Source of the DNA: Bacteroidales bacterium
GTDB lineage: Bacteria > Bacteroidota > Bacteroidia > Bacteroidales > F082
NCBI GenBank assembly: GCA_017549805.1
Contig: JAFYNJ010000010.1
Span: forward strand, 62,001 to 126,000
Reading direction: 5' to 3'
Length of the DNA: 64,000 nt
The position numbers were made by a program, and so were the translations under genes. Shown here in pieces: positions 44,016 to 52,914 of this stretch; position 1 is the stretch's first letter; each line of letters opens with the position of its first letter. The notes under the pieces were generated by a model. That model did no database searches. It worked only from the letters and a program-made list of their open reading frames with translations, and had not been told where the DNA came from.

Positions 44016-44708
44016 ATGACCCTCGAAGAAGCCATCCGCACCCGACACAGCGTGCGACAATACACCGAAAAGCCCATTGAGGCAGAAAAGATCCAGCAGT
44101 TGCAGGACCTCATCAACGAATGCAATCGTGAAGGAGGAGTTCACATCCAATTAGTGATTGAAGAGCCGAAGGCCTTCGCCAGTGGCATAGCCCATTACAG
44201 CAAATTCCGCGGCGTGCGCAATTATATCGCCATGATCGGCAAGAAAGGCGATGACATTAATCTCGGATTTTACGGCGAGAAGGTGGTGCTGTTGGCACAA
44301 TGCCTCGGGCTGAACACTTGTTGGGTGGCGATGTCGTTTAGCAAGCAACCTGACCAGTACGAGGTGCTTCCCGACGAAAAGCTTGTTTGCGTGGTATCGC
44401 TTGGCTACGGCGAGAATCAAGGCAGACAACATCCTCAGCGGAAAACAATCGCGGATGTCACCGAAGACAAGCGTACTGCTGAAAACGGCAGCCCTCTTCC
44501 CGACTGGTTTACCCGTGGCATGGAAGCCGCCTTGTTGGCCCCTACGGCCATCAACCAGCAGAAGTTCGTGTTCATCCTTCATGACGACAACAAGGTGGAG
44601 GCTCGCACCCGTTTCACCCTGCTCAATGGCTACGCCCCCATCGATCTCGGCATCGCCAAATGCCATTTTGAGATCGGTGCCGGAAAAGAAAACTTTGAAT
44701 GGATCTAA
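44016..44708 (+). CDS. Nitroreductase family protein
   Basis: 230 residues of an FMN-dependent nitroreductase fold: LEEAIRTRHSVRQYTEKPI at the N-terminus, LLAPTAINQQKFVFIL in the second half and GLNTCWVAMSF in the middle, like the single-chain TM1586-type proteins. It reduces quinone- or nitro-type substrates with NAD(P)H. ATG 44016 is chosen over upstream frame extension. It begins 15 bp after the AlkZ-like gene. Confidence 0.9.
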   Translation: MTLEEAIRTRHSVRQYTEKPIEAEKIQQLQDLINECNREGGVHIQLVIEEPKAFASGIAHYSKFRGVRNYIAMIGKKGDDINLGFYGEKVVLLAQCLGLNTCWVAMSFSKQPDQYEVLPDEKLVCVVSLGYGENQGRQHPQRKTIADVTEDKRTAENGSPLPDWFTRGMEAALLAPTAINQQKFVFILHDDNKVEARTRFTLLNGYAPIDLGIAKCHFEIGAGKENFEWI

Positions 44709-44734
44709 AACAAACGACTAAAACATCTTAAATC

Positions 44735-44944
44735 ATGATAAAAGAATACAAAACTGATGATCTGACCATCATTTGGCAACCAGAGAAATGCACACATGCA
44801 GGAATCTGCGTACGCACTCTACCAAAAGTTTTCAATCTCCAAGCTAGACCTTGGTGCCAACCTGGAAACGCCACCACAGAAGAGTTGAAAGCAACCATTG
44901 AGGCTTGTCCCTCAGGCGCACTGACCTACAAACTGAACAAATAA
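44735..44944 (+). CDS. Small divergent 4Fe-4S mono-cluster ferredoxin
   Basis: 69 residues, Fer4_19-like: KCTHAGICVRTLPKVFN and IEACPSGALTYKL hold the cluster cysteines. It is probably an electron carrier. It lies between the nitroreductase and acetyltransferase genes, an arrangement seen with this family (a GNAT-type YjdJ partner is frequent). Confidence 0.87.
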   Translation: MIKEYKTDDLTIIWQPEKCTHAGICVRTLPKVFNLQARPWCQPGNATTEELKATIEACPSGALTYKLNK

Positions 44945-44955
44945 CGAACGTATCC

Positions 44956-45249
44956 ATGGAGATTGTTCATAAAAACAGCACCAAGAACGGTTTATTCATC
45001 GCACAGGAGGATGGCCAAAGAATTGGCTATATTTCATACGACTGGTTTGAGCCCAACATTCTCGGACTGATGCATACCGTTGTAAACCCAGAACACCATG
45101 GACATGGCGTAGCCAAGGCGTTGCTTGATGCCACTGTCAATTACGCCCGCGAAAACGGAATCCTCATCCATGCCGTCTGCTCATACGCCGTCAAAGAATT
45201 CGAGAATCCAGAATACGATGATGTGAACTATTTCAAGCAAAAGCCTTAA
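44956..45249 (+). CDS. Small GNAT-like N-acetyltransferase
   Basis: 97 residues: QRIGYISYDWFEPNILGLMH, TVVNPEHHGHGVAKALLDA contains the acetyl-CoA pyrophosphate-binding loop (HHGHGVAKAL). This is the short YjdJ/GCN5-related form (PF14542). The stop overlaps the start of the polyferredoxin gene by 1 nt. Confidence 0.88.
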   Translation: MEIVHKNSTKNGLFIAQEDGQRIGYISYDWFEPNILGLMHTVVNPEHHGHGVAKALLDATVNYARENGILIHAVCSYAVKEFENPEYDDVNYFKQKP

Positions 45250-46070
45250 TGATGAAAAAATACAAAACCCCCATCATCCTGTTTACCGTATTTGAGGCCA
45301 TTGCCATTTCTTTATGGCTGACAACGGGAAGCCTGTTCTATTTGCTTAACTTCACCTACATCGGTCTCTGCATTGGCGTTGGACTGGCCTTGTCAAGGGC
45401 GGGATGGAAGTATGCCAGGGAGTTCATCCAGTTTGGCGTGGGTGCCTACATGCTGGTGTTCCTCGGCTTGATCTGCCGGGAGAATATGCAGATTGAAGGA
45501 TTCTGGTACTATCTTTTTTCAGGGGTGGTAGGCGCTGGTGTGTTGCATTATGCCATCGCCAAAATCTTCGGACCCTTGCTCTTCGGTCGCGGCTGGTGCG
45601 GCTATGCTTGCTGGACAGCTATGATCCTCGATTTGCTTCCCTATAAGCAGCCCCAAGGCCCGAGAAAGAAACTCGGCTTCATCCGTTACATCGTTTTTGC
45701 GCTGGCACTCATCCTCGTCCTCCTGCTGTTCCGTTTCGGCAAAGCCACCAAGCACACCATGTTCATGCTCTTCCTGATCGGCAACCTGGTCTATTATGTG
45801 GTGGGCATCCTCCTCGCCATCCTGTTCAAGGACAACCGCGCTTTCTGCAAATATATCTGCCCCATCACGGTCTTCCTCAAACCGATGAGTTACTTCTCCC
45901 TTCTTCGCATCCATTGCGACGAGAGCAAGTGTATCCACTGCGGCAAATGCCTGAAGGTCTGTCCGATGGATGTAGAAGTAAACAACAATTCTCGAAAACG
46001 CAAAAACGCCACAGAATGTATCCTATGCCACAAATGCACCAAAGAATGTCCAGTAAAAGCTCTTAAATAA
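45249..46070 (+). CDS. Membrane 4Fe-4S ferredoxin (NapH/CcoG-like)
   Basis: 273 residues. Several membrane helices, then GRGWCGYACWTAMI and YICPITVFLKP motifs, and two C-terminal 4Fe-4S clusters (CIHCGKCLKVCP and CILCHKCTKECP). It would move electrons across or along the inner membrane, as in NapH/RdxA proteins. No partner reductase is adjacent. Two consecutive ATGs (45249 and 45252) are possible starts. Confidence 0.88.
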   Translation: MMKKYKTPIILFTVFEAIAISLWLTTGSLFYLLNFTYIGLCIGVGLALSRAGWKYAREFIQFGVGAYMLVFLGLICRENMQIEGFWYYLFSGVVGAGVLHYAIAKIFGPLLFGRGWCGYACWTAMILDLLPYKQPQGPRKKLGFIRYIVFALALILVLLLFRFGKATKHTMFMLFLIGNLVYYVVGILLAILFKDNRAFCKYICPITVFLKPMSYFSLLRIHCDESKCIHCGKCLKVCPMDVEVNNNSRKRKNATECILCHKCTKECPVKALK

Positions 46071-46078
46071 CCAACTAT

Positions 46079-47119
46079 ATGAAAACAAAACTAGTATTAT
46101 CTATTGCATTATCGCTACTGATTGGTCTGGGCGGATGCCATTCCAATCGAAACCAATCTGATTACTGCACTGTCAAAGGTACCGTAAAAGGCCTGAAAGA
46201 CGGTACCAAACTGGAACTGCAGGACGAGTTCCAGCATTTCAAAGTGATAGCGAACACTACTGTGAAAGATGGAGCCTTCGAGTTTCATCCCAACATTTCG
46301 TCACCCACTCATGTTTATTTGTATGTAACGAACAAGAAGCAGTTGAAAGACTTCATCTTGGAGCCGGGAACCATTCTCGTGGAAGTGGATGCCGATGATG
46401 AAGAGGATTACCGTTATGGTGCCCAAGGCACTCCATCCAACGATATAGAACGCAGATATAGAACACTTGCCGACAATGGAGATGATGAAGCCGCTAGAGC
46501 TATCATGGACTCTATTTTGAGCACCGAACAAACAGGAGCCTTGGCCTTGGATTTTGCCCATAACATTTGCGATTCAACAGCACAAGTGTTGGGTGTATTG
46601 GACCGCTTGACGCCTGAATTGGCCAATCTGGACTTTGTCGCCGAGTTTAGGGATGATTTGATGCGTCGCCTGAAAACTGAAGCTGGCGGAATGTATATCG
46701 ATATGGTGTATCCCGACGTGAACGGCAACCCGATTCGCTTGAGTTCGGTCGTCAACAATCCCAACAACCGCTATGTCCTCGTTGATTTTTGGGCAACCTG
46801 GTGCAGTTCCTGCGTGGCCAAAATACCTGAATTGACAGAGATTTATGCGAAATACCATGAGAAAGGACTGGAGTTATACGGCATCTCCTTAGATGTTTAT
46901 CCCGAGGAATGGGAAAACTATGTAAAAGCTAGAAACTTTGCTTGGGTCAATGTGTGCGAAGGTTGCGGAGGAGGAAAGAAAAACAGCAAGGTATGGTACG
47001 ATTATTCCCTTTCAGGCATCCCGACAACAGTGCTGATCGATTGTCAGACTGGAATCATCATCGCCCGCGACAAAAAAACCGATGAATTAGACGCCATGCT
47101 TACTGAACTGCTTCCATAA
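46079..47119 (+). CDS. TlpA-like thioredoxin-fold lipoprotein
   Basis: 346 residues. Lipoprotein signal (LLIGLGGCHS), a DUF4369-like beta domain (VKGTVKGLKDGTKLELQDE) and a C-terminal thioredoxin fold with FWATWCSSCVAKIPEL. It is probably anchored outside the cytoplasmic membrane and acts as a thiol reductase/oxidase. Such proteins are abundant in Bacteroidota. Confidence 0.9.
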   Translation: MKTKLVLSIALSLLIGLGGCHSNRNQSDYCTVKGTVKGLKDGTKLELQDEFQHFKVIANTTVKDGAFEFHPNISSPTHVYLYVTNKKQLKDFILEPGTILVEVDADDEEDYRYGAQGTPSNDIERRYRTLADNGDDEAARAIMDSILSTEQTGALALDFAHNICDSTAQVLGVLDRLTPELANLDFVAEFRDDLMRRLKTEAGGMYIDMVYPDVNGNPIRLSSVVNNPNNRYVLVDFWATWCSSCVAKIPELTEIYAKYHEKGLELYGISLDVYPEEWENYVKARNFAWVNVCEGCGGGKKNSKVWYDYSLSGIPTTVLIDCQTGIIIARDKKTDELDAMLTELLP

Positions 47120-47128
47120 AAAGTTATT

Positions 47129-48304
47129 ATGAAATCCTTCATCAAAACCATTACTTTCGCTCTTTGCGTACTATACCTGTCCTCTTGCGCCATCATCAGA
47201 GGCTATCGGGCAGACGGCTTGTACGGCCCGGATATCTTCAGCTTCGAGCATTGCGAACAAGACACGATTGCCAAAGGCGAAACAACTTTCCGTTTTCCCA
47301 TCTCCACAAAGAGAGCCGACTGGATCGACACGCTGCATTTCTACACTCATCCGCCTAAGTGCAATAACATGTCTTTCGTGGAGGCGATGAATCAGGAGAG
47401 CAAGACGCAAGGAGTAATAATCATCCATAACGACAGCATCGTTTATGAGCGCTACTGGGGCGACTTCTCTGCAGACCGTATGGCCACCATTTTCTCCGTG
47501 TCAAAATCCATCACCTCGTTACTATGTGGCATTGCCGTTGACGACGGCTACATTGAAAGCATCGATGATCCCGTCACCAAATACTTGCCCGAACTGAAGG
47601 GGAAAGACCCAAGGTGGGAGCGTCTCACCATACGTCACCTGTTGGACATGCAGAGCGGGTTGGACTTCGACGATGAATACGAATTCAACATCAAGGAACT
47701 GAAAAAGGTGAACGCCATTGCACGGCTGAACTATGGGCACAACATCATGAAGCAGATTAAGGGAATGAAATTCCGCTGCGAGCCGGGCACCGAGTTCCGC
47801 TACGAAAGCATGACCTCAGCGATACTGGGCGTTGTCATCGAGCGTGCTAGCGGCATTCGCTACGCCGACTATCTCAGCGAGAAGGTTTGGAAACCACTCG
47901 GTATGGAGTCGGATGCTTTGGTCAATATCGACAGCCACAAGCACCATGTCGCCCACGCCTTCGGCGGCATTACCTGCACCCTGAAAGACCTGGCCAAAAT
48001 CGGCCGTCTCTATCTGAACAAAGGCGTATGGGACGGAAAACGCATTGTCAGCGAGGAATGGATACGCCAGTCTTCCGAATACGACGACAGCAACCACGGC
48101 TACCATTTCAACTGGTATAACATACACTATGAGGGTTACGGCAAGTCGGATTATCCTGGCTTTTACGCCGTGGGCATCAAGGAACAGGTGCTTTATGTCA
48201 ACCCCTACAAAAACCTGATTATGGTAAGAATCGGAATGGACAACAACGGTTGGTCTGTCATTCCAGTACTATTTGAAACACTGAGCCATCGGTGGATGGA
48301 ATAG
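47129..48304 (+). CDS. Serine hydrolase lipoprotein (beta-lactamase/esterase-like)
   Basis: 391 residues. Lipoprotein signal (VLYLSSCAII) and a class C beta-lactamase-like fold: catalytic SxxK in FSVSKSITSLL, YxS in FRYESMTSAILG, and a C-terminal AVGIKEQ region at the KTG-equivalent strand. It probably acts as a peptidase or esterase on cell-wall or small ester substrates rather than as a drug-resistance enzyme. It follows the TlpA-like gene by 9 nt. Confidence 0.88.
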   Translation: MKSFIKTITFALCVLYLSSCAIIRGYRADGLYGPDIFSFEHCEQDTIAKGETTFRFPISTKRADWIDTLHFYTHPPKCNNMSFVEAMNQESKTQGVIIIHNDSIVYERYWGDFSADRMATIFSVSKSITSLLCGIAVDDGYIESIDDPVTKYLPELKGKDPRWERLTIRHLLDMQSGLDFDDEYEFNIKELKKVNAIARLNYGHNIMKQIKGMKFRCEPGTEFRYESMTSAILGVVIERASGIRYADYLSEKVWKPLGMESDALVNIDSHKHHVAHAFGGITCTLKDLAKIGRLYLNKGVWDGKRIVSEEWIRQSSEYDDSNHGYHFNWYNIHYEGYGKSDYPGFYAVGIKEQVLYVNPYKNLIMVRIGMDNNGWSVIPVLFETLSHRWME

Positions 48305-48310
48305 CCTCTA

Positions 48311-48931
48311 ATGATAAAAAACAACATGAAACAACACCTCATCTTCGCAGCCCTTGCCCTATTGCTTGCCACGGGCTGCAACCAACAGAAGCAAGAACAA
48401 CCCATCATGAATAAAGAAAACAAAGCATTGACCGCCTTTGACGTTCAAAAGGAATTTGAAAAGAACGGATTTACCTGGTTTACCGAGAACCTTATCCTGT
48501 GCAGCGGCGATACCACACGCAGCAACGCCATGACCATCGGCTGGGGCGGCATCGGCAATTATTTAGGCCACGATCGTCCAGCTGTGACAGTGTATGTGGC
48601 GCCAGGTCGCTATACTTGGGAGTTTATGGAAAAGTATCCGCGATTCACCATCATGCAGTTCGATGACCCCAAAATCTGGATGTATATGGGCAGAAACAGC
48701 GGACGTGACGGCGACAAAGCCGCGGCTCTCGGCCTTCATGTGGCATACACCGAACACGGCACCCCCTATTACGAAGAGGCCAACCTGGTCATTGAATGCG
48801 AGACCATGTCGGCTTGGCACCAAACGGAACAGGACTTCCGCAACGACACGTCTAAAAAGTGGTACGATGGCTTTGATGCCGGCATTCACACTGTTTATGT
48901 CGGTGAAATCATTGGAGCTTGGAGGAAATGA
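48311..48931 (+). CDS. Flavin reductase-like lipoprotein
   Basis: 206 residues. Lipobox LLLATGCNQQ, then a flavin reductase/FMN-binding split-barrel (AMTIGWGGIGNYLGHDRPAV, ECETMSAWHQTEQDF). An alternative start at 48326 also gives a good signal peptide. A flavin-reductase fold on a lipoprotein is unusual but seen in Bacteroidota. Seven nt after the serine hydrolase gene. Confidence 0.82.
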   Translation: MIKNNMKQHLIFAALALLLATGCNQQKQEQPIMNKENKALTAFDVQKEFEKNGFTWFTENLILCSGDTTRSNAMTIGWGGIGNYLGHDRPAVTVYVAPGRYTWEFMEKYPRFTIMQFDDPKIWMYMGRNSGRDGDKAAALGLHVAYTEHGTPYYEEANLVIECETMSAWHQTEQDFRNDTSKKWYDGFDAGIHTVYVGEIIGAWRK

Positions 48932-48934
48932 ACG

Positions 48935-49168
48935 ATGACCATTGACACCACCAATATGTGTTCACACCTGCAAAGGAAGCTGTTTGAAGAGGATGGCGAA
49001 TACCATCGGCTTTGGCTAGCGATGCAGGATGACCCAGAACTGACGGCAGTGGTTCGGTCAAGGCAACTGCACATTTACCGTAATGGCAAGAAAGTGCTGG
49101 TGCTTGCAGGAAAGTCGGCACCGAAGATTATCAGGGAAGATAGGATCAGCGAGTTGTTTACGGTTTAA
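48935..49168 (+). CDS. Small conserved-looking hypothetical protein
   Basis: 77 residues: YHRLWLAMQDDPELTAVVRS then RQLHIYRNGKKVLVLAGKSA. The start is 3 nt after the preceding stop, so it belongs to the operon. No motif is recognised; compact alpha/beta composition. Confidence 0.6.
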   Translation: MTIDTTNMCSHLQRKLFEEDGEYHRLWLAMQDDPELTAVVRSRQLHIYRNGKKVLVLAGKSAPKIIREDRISELFTV

Positions 49169-49178
49169 AAACGAGCCC

Positions 49179-50078
49179 TTATTTCCAAAGAGGTTCCTTC
49201 TTCCATCCTTTCGGGAATCCCATAGCTGCGACATCTACCGAAGGATACTCCTTCAAAAGCCGTTTTAGATCTTTCGAAAAGGTGTTTTGCGCATCAATGG
49301 CATTGAGCAGATAGGCAATGCAGCAAAGTTGGGGATAGATTTTGTCTGGAGGGAACGAGAAGTCGGTTAACCACTTGCGACCGGCCAATGTTCTCGGCAT
49401 TTGTGGCTTCACTGCATAACGGCGGTTCCAAATGCGAGAATGATGGGCACAGAAATTCCTAAGCGATGTCAAGCTTTCCATCCAACTATTCAAGAATTCA
49501 TGCTGAGGAAGCCCAAAATCTTCAGCCACAGATTTCTTGTTGGCTTTATCATAGAAATTCTGGTAAAGCTTCGATAACGTTCCAAACGACACAGTTTCGA
49601 GCGTTTTCCAAGCCGGAGGGAAAGACGGCCTGTCGTACCGATCGAAATGTTCTTTGATAAACTCCTCTTTACTCCTATGCAATTCACGATCAACACTGCT
49701 TAGATGTTCAGCAAAAAGATGGCCGTCGGTAGCCATATCCACTTGCGTAAACCAAAATGGCGTGTGGCTGCGTGAAAAATGATGGTTGACTCGGGAACGA
49801 AGTGCCACCTCAATTTGTCTTGTGGCACCAAATACCATATCACGCAAAGTGGTGTCGAACTTATAGAGCGCCAAAGCTTGGTCTAATGTAGCGCCTTTTC
49901 GGAATTCATGAGTCTGCTTATCAATTTCCATGGGACGGAAATAACAGGCAATACGGAAATAACTGACCGATGAAAGAGTGCGAAGAGCCTCCTGTTCGTC
50001 AGTAACTTGAAGGCCACGCTGTTTCAGCATGGCAAGTAAGTCGGATGTGTCGAGTGCAATCTTATTATAGTTTTCCAT
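49179..50078 (-). CDS. AbiF-like abortive infection protein (Abi_2 family, HEPN), second copy
   Basis: 299 residues. Same architecture as the 14-kb copy: DLLAMLKQRGLQV, YFRIACYFRPME, FDTTLRDMVFGATRQIEVALR and the predicted HEPN RNase motif R207-NFCA-H212-H213. The C-terminus is GFPKGWKKEPLWK. The start is ATG 50078; the upstream extension would read into the leader RNA region. The two copies are clearly divergent, so this is not a recent duplication. Confidence 0.88.
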   Translation of the reverse strand: MENYNKIALDTSDLLAMLKQRGLQVTDEQEALRTLSSVSYFRIACYFRPMEIDKQTHEFRKGATLDQALALYKFDTTLRDMVFGATRQIEVALRSRVNHHFSRSHTPFWFTQVDMATDGHLFAEHLSSVDRELHRSKEEFIKEHFDRYDRPSFPPAWKTLETVSFGTLSKLYQNFYDKANKKSVAEDFGLPQHEFLNSWMESLTSLRNFCAHHSRIWNRRYAVKPQMPRTLAGRKWLTDFSFPPDKIYPQLCCIAYLLNAIDAQNTFSKDLKRLLKEYPSVDVAAMGFPKGWKKEPLWK

Positions 50079-50122
50079 AGGCAAATAAATATTACATGGC
50101 CTATTTGTACCTCGACTATAAT

Positions 50123-50175
50123 AAAAAAGTCTCACCCTGGTACGCTGCTTTTCAGCTCGCGTGGTGAGAATGGTC
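50123..50175 (-). ncRNA. AbiF leader RNA, second locus
   Basis: On the minus strand a TATTTTTG box (50180-50187) precedes about 53 nt folded by TCTCACC/GGTGAGA outer arms (50163-50169 with 50130-50136) and an inner GCTG-AAAA-GCAGC-type hairpin, ending in a six-T run. The architecture equals that of the leader at 14.46 kb although the sequence differs. About 45 nt separate the T-run from the toxin ATG. Confidence 0.7.
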
Positions 50176-50286
50176 GATGCAAAAATACAACATTATTTTA
50201 AATTGTCAAGCGTTTTCGTAGTTTTTTTTCACTCCAGACTTGAGCAATAAAGTCTAATCTAATTGAGATTATATGAGTTAAAATCG

Positions 50287-50294
50287 TAACTTTG
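50287..50294 (+). promoter_or_regulatory. -7 box of the deiminase operon
   Basis: TAACTTTG with TTG at 50263-50265, 21 nt upstream. It fits the Bacteroidota consensus and lies about 30 nt before the deiminase ATG. Confidence 0.6.
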
Positions 50295-50322
50295 CATATC
50301 TTAATTCATAATAAGTAACTCA

Positions 50323-51516
50323 ATGAGTATTGAATCCATCATCGGTATTGTAAGCGGCTCCATAGCTATCATTGGTGCAGCCATTTCTATTTTTCGCTTC
50401 TTTCGGAATAAACATAAAACCATGGAAGAGCTATTCAAGCAGTTAGTGTACAAGGGCACAACTGATGCCGAACGTAAAAAAACACTTAAAAAGCTAAACA
50501 AAACACCGCTGATTGCCAATAGAATCAAGGATGACTACATCAATAGTTTCGTTTTAGGAAAACGAGGTCCGGAATTAGTTTTGTTTGACCTATGTGACAG
50601 CAATGACATTGCGCCGACTGACGATATCTGTAGGGGACTTATAGGTTCTCACATGCCATCACTAATGAAACGGTACGAAGAGAAGCGAAAGACACAAATC
50701 GTATATATGTCGGATTTGCTAAAAGCCAAATTCCCCAATACCTGTTACAGGCTTACACATATTCTTGACAAGCACAACGTTAAATACGCTTTCCTACAAG
50801 GGACGAAAGACATTTGGTGTCGCGATTACATGCCAGTTCAAACTCCATCAGGAAAGTTCATCCAGTTCAAATACGATCCAAGTTACCTGAAAGGAAACCC
50901 TGAATGGGAGGCATCTCGTTCTGACGTAAAGGAGGTTTGTCGGTTAAACGACATTAATGCTGAGTTTTCCAACATCAACATTGACGGAGGAAACGTTTTG
51001 ATTTGTGATGGACGTGCCATCCTTTCCGACAGGATTTACTCAGAAAATCCCGAAATGGATAAAGAGAAATTGGTTGCCGAATTATCGAAACTGTTGGAGT
51101 GCGAAGTAATCATTATACCAGCACAAAACGGAGATATGACTGGTCATGCCGACGGAATGGTGAGATTCGCAAACAAAAACACGATTCTTGGAAACAGACT
51201 GGACAATGAATACAAGTATTGGAGAGAAGGCATGTACAAGGTAATCAAACAATACCACTTGAAATACATCAATGTTCCATTCCTTACAGACATGAAAGAC
51301 CCAAAGCATCCGTTGAGTGCAATTGGCATCTATGTGAATTACTTGGAAGTTGACAACTTAATTGTAATGCCCATTTTTGGAAGAGAGGAAGACAAACAGG
51401 TTGAGAGCATCCTTAAGGAGGCCTTCCCTGACAAGACCATTGAAACCATCGATTACAACGAGGTAGCTCAAGAAGGAGGATTGCTCAACTGCACAACATG
51501 GGTGATTAAGAAATAA
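50323..51516 (+). CDS. Membrane-anchored agmatine/peptidylarginine deiminase-family protein
   Basis: 397 residues. One N-terminal membrane helix (SIIGIVSGSIAIIGAAISIF) and an ~80-residue linker precede a guanidino-group-modifying domain. The catalytic residues of the agmatine deiminase/PAD family are present: Asp168 in WCRDYMPVQ, DGGN, His275 in GHADGMVRF and Cys390 in GGLLNCTTW. Free agmatine deiminases are soluble and lack the anchor, so arginine side chains of proteins or another guanidine may be the target. A second gene follows 20 nt downstream. Confidence 0.8.
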   Translation: MSIESIIGIVSGSIAIIGAAISIFRFFRNKHKTMEELFKQLVYKGTTDAERKKTLKKLNKTPLIANRIKDDYINSFVLGKRGPELVLFDLCDSNDIAPTDDICRGLIGSHMPSLMKRYEEKRKTQIVYMSDLLKAKFPNTCYRLTHILDKHNVKYAFLQGTKDIWCRDYMPVQTPSGKFIQFKYDPSYLKGNPEWEASRSDVKEVCRLNDINAEFSNINIDGGNVLICDGRAILSDRIYSENPEMDKEKLVAELSKLLECEVIIIPAQNGDMTGHADGMVRFANKNTILGNRLDNEYKYWREGMYKVIKQYHLKYINVPFLTDMKDPKHPLSAIGIYVNYLEVDNLIVMPIFGREEDKQVESILKEAFPDKTIETIDYNEVAQEGGLLNCTTWVIKK

Positions 51517-51535
51517 CAGGAATTTATTTTCAACG

Positions 51536-52081
51536 ATGGATACCATAAACAAAACATTCACCATTCAATGGGTTGGCCCATTTCATTCACTTGAAGAGCT
51601 GAACAATTATAAGTGGGACGATGAAACCAACGGATTGGACTGTTTCAATGTGTATTGCTTTGAGGCTCGCTATAGGAGCAATTCAAGATGGAGGAGCTAT
51701 TTGGGCATTCATCAAAAGAATGATGGGATAGATAGACGGCTCAACCAACGTCATGAGCATTTCAAGAAGTTCCTGAATTACCCAGAGAAAAACATTTGGA
51801 TTGGCGCTTTTGGCAATGAGAAAGACCAAACGCCAGAGAATATCGACATAGTCGAAACCTTATTCATTAGCACCTACAAGGATGAATTAAAGGAAAACAT
51901 AATGAAGAAGAAGTCATTGCCTTACGAGTCGATATGTGTAATCAACCTTTGGTACAATATTGATGAAAAGGTTAGGCATAACAGGAGAAACACGATCTCT
52001 TTCATGGACGATGCCATTGTTTATGACGAAGAGAACGGACGGATACTACACGGCAGATTATCTGAGATTCCTTTAAAATAA
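51536..52081 (+). CDS. Deiminase-linked protein, possibly GIY-YIG-like
   Basis: 181 residues. FNVYCFEARYR followed by YLGIHQKNDGIDRRLNQRHE and then IWIGAFGNE weakly resembles the order of elements in GIY-YIG nucleases (strand, strand, RxxxH helix), but the canonical GIY/YIG residues are not clear. It is co-transcribed with the membrane deiminase. The function is not established. Confidence 0.6.
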   Translation: MDTINKTFTIQWVGPFHSLEELNNYKWDDETNGLDCFNVYCFEARYRSNSRWRSYLGIHQKNDGIDRRLNQRHEHFKKFLNYPEKNIWIGAFGNEKDQTPENIDIVETLFISTYKDELKENIMKKKSLPYESICVINLWYNIDEKVRHNRRNTISFMDDAIVYDEENGRILHGRLSEIPLK

Positions 52082-52164
52082 AGAAAGAGTTGGCAGCTAG
52101 CAGGCGTTTGACCGGGGTGCACTATAGCAATATGGGCTGCGAAGTGATTGCCCTAATTTGAGCC

Positions 52165-52275
52165 CTACCCTATCGGATTCAGTTCATGATAAGGATCAAA
52201 AAACAAGGGGTGAATCATGCCATTATACCCCACCATGAAGTAAACCCTGGCATTTCTTAAACCGTTGAGGCCAGA
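52165..52275 (-). pseudogene. Remnant downstream of the Panacea gene
   Basis: Minus-strand frame SGLNGLRNARVYFMVGYNGM then IHPLFFDPYHELNPIG and stop. It has protein-like composition with no start. It follows the Panacea antitoxin gene directly, where a toxin would be expected, so it may be the tail of the decayed partner. Confidence 0.45.
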
Positions 52276-52282
52276 TCAAAGC

Positions 52283-52816
52283 TCATTCTACCTGCGAATG
52301 GTTTCGATCGTACCTTGCTTTATAATAACTGTACATCGAATCAAGAGAGATGTCTCGCTGCGAATAATCGAAAGGCGACAAGCCCTTGCGTTGGTCAGCC
52401 CAAGGCGATTCGGCATGAGTCATGAAGATAAGCTGGTTCTGTGATTTGGAACCGTAAAGCATAATGACGGAATCAATACACTGAATTTCATCAGTGGTTA
52501 ACTCCATCTCTTTGGCAAGTTTTCCAGCTTCTTCGGCCAAAGTATCATCAGAACAACCAAAATCCTTGGCATGAAGATGCTCACACATGTCACTTGTCTT
52601 ATCCTTATACTCTTGGTAAATCACTGGATATACAGGACCATTCACCCATGCCTGAGGATTCTCCGCAAACAAAGTGTTTCCCCTACCAAAGAATACCATA
52701 TACCATGATTGAGTATAATAAAGCATCTTCTGAAGCTTCAACGGACTTACCGAAAGCCCCTTAGAGAGCATCGAAAGGCCTATGTATTTCACTATGTCTT
52801 TTATATTTCGTTTCAT
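52283..52816 (-). CDS. Panacea-domain (DUF4065/SocA-like) antitoxin
   Basis: 177 residues: VSPLKLQKMLYYTQSWYMVF and PQAWVNGPVYPVIYQEYKDK are hallmark Panacea motifs. Panacea proteins neutralise diverse translation-targeting toxins in toxin-antitoxin pairs. Only a broken fragment follows in the partner position, so this copy appears orphaned. Confidence 0.9.
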   Translation of the reverse strand: MKRNIKDIVKYIGLSMLSKGLSVSPLKLQKMLYYTQSWYMVFFGRGNTLFAENPQAWVNGPVYPVIYQEYKDKTSDMCEHLHAKDFGCSDDTLAEEAGKLAKEMELTTDEIQCIDSVIMLYGSKSQNQLIFMTHAESPWADQRKGLSPFDYSQRDISLDSMYSYYKARYDRNHSQVE

Positions 52817-52914
52817 GTCCGCAAAAATATATAAAAAACATATACGGAAAATGAAAAAAGTTCATCAATACCGAAATTTAGATTAAATATAAATAAAACT
52901 ATGTAAAGAATTAA

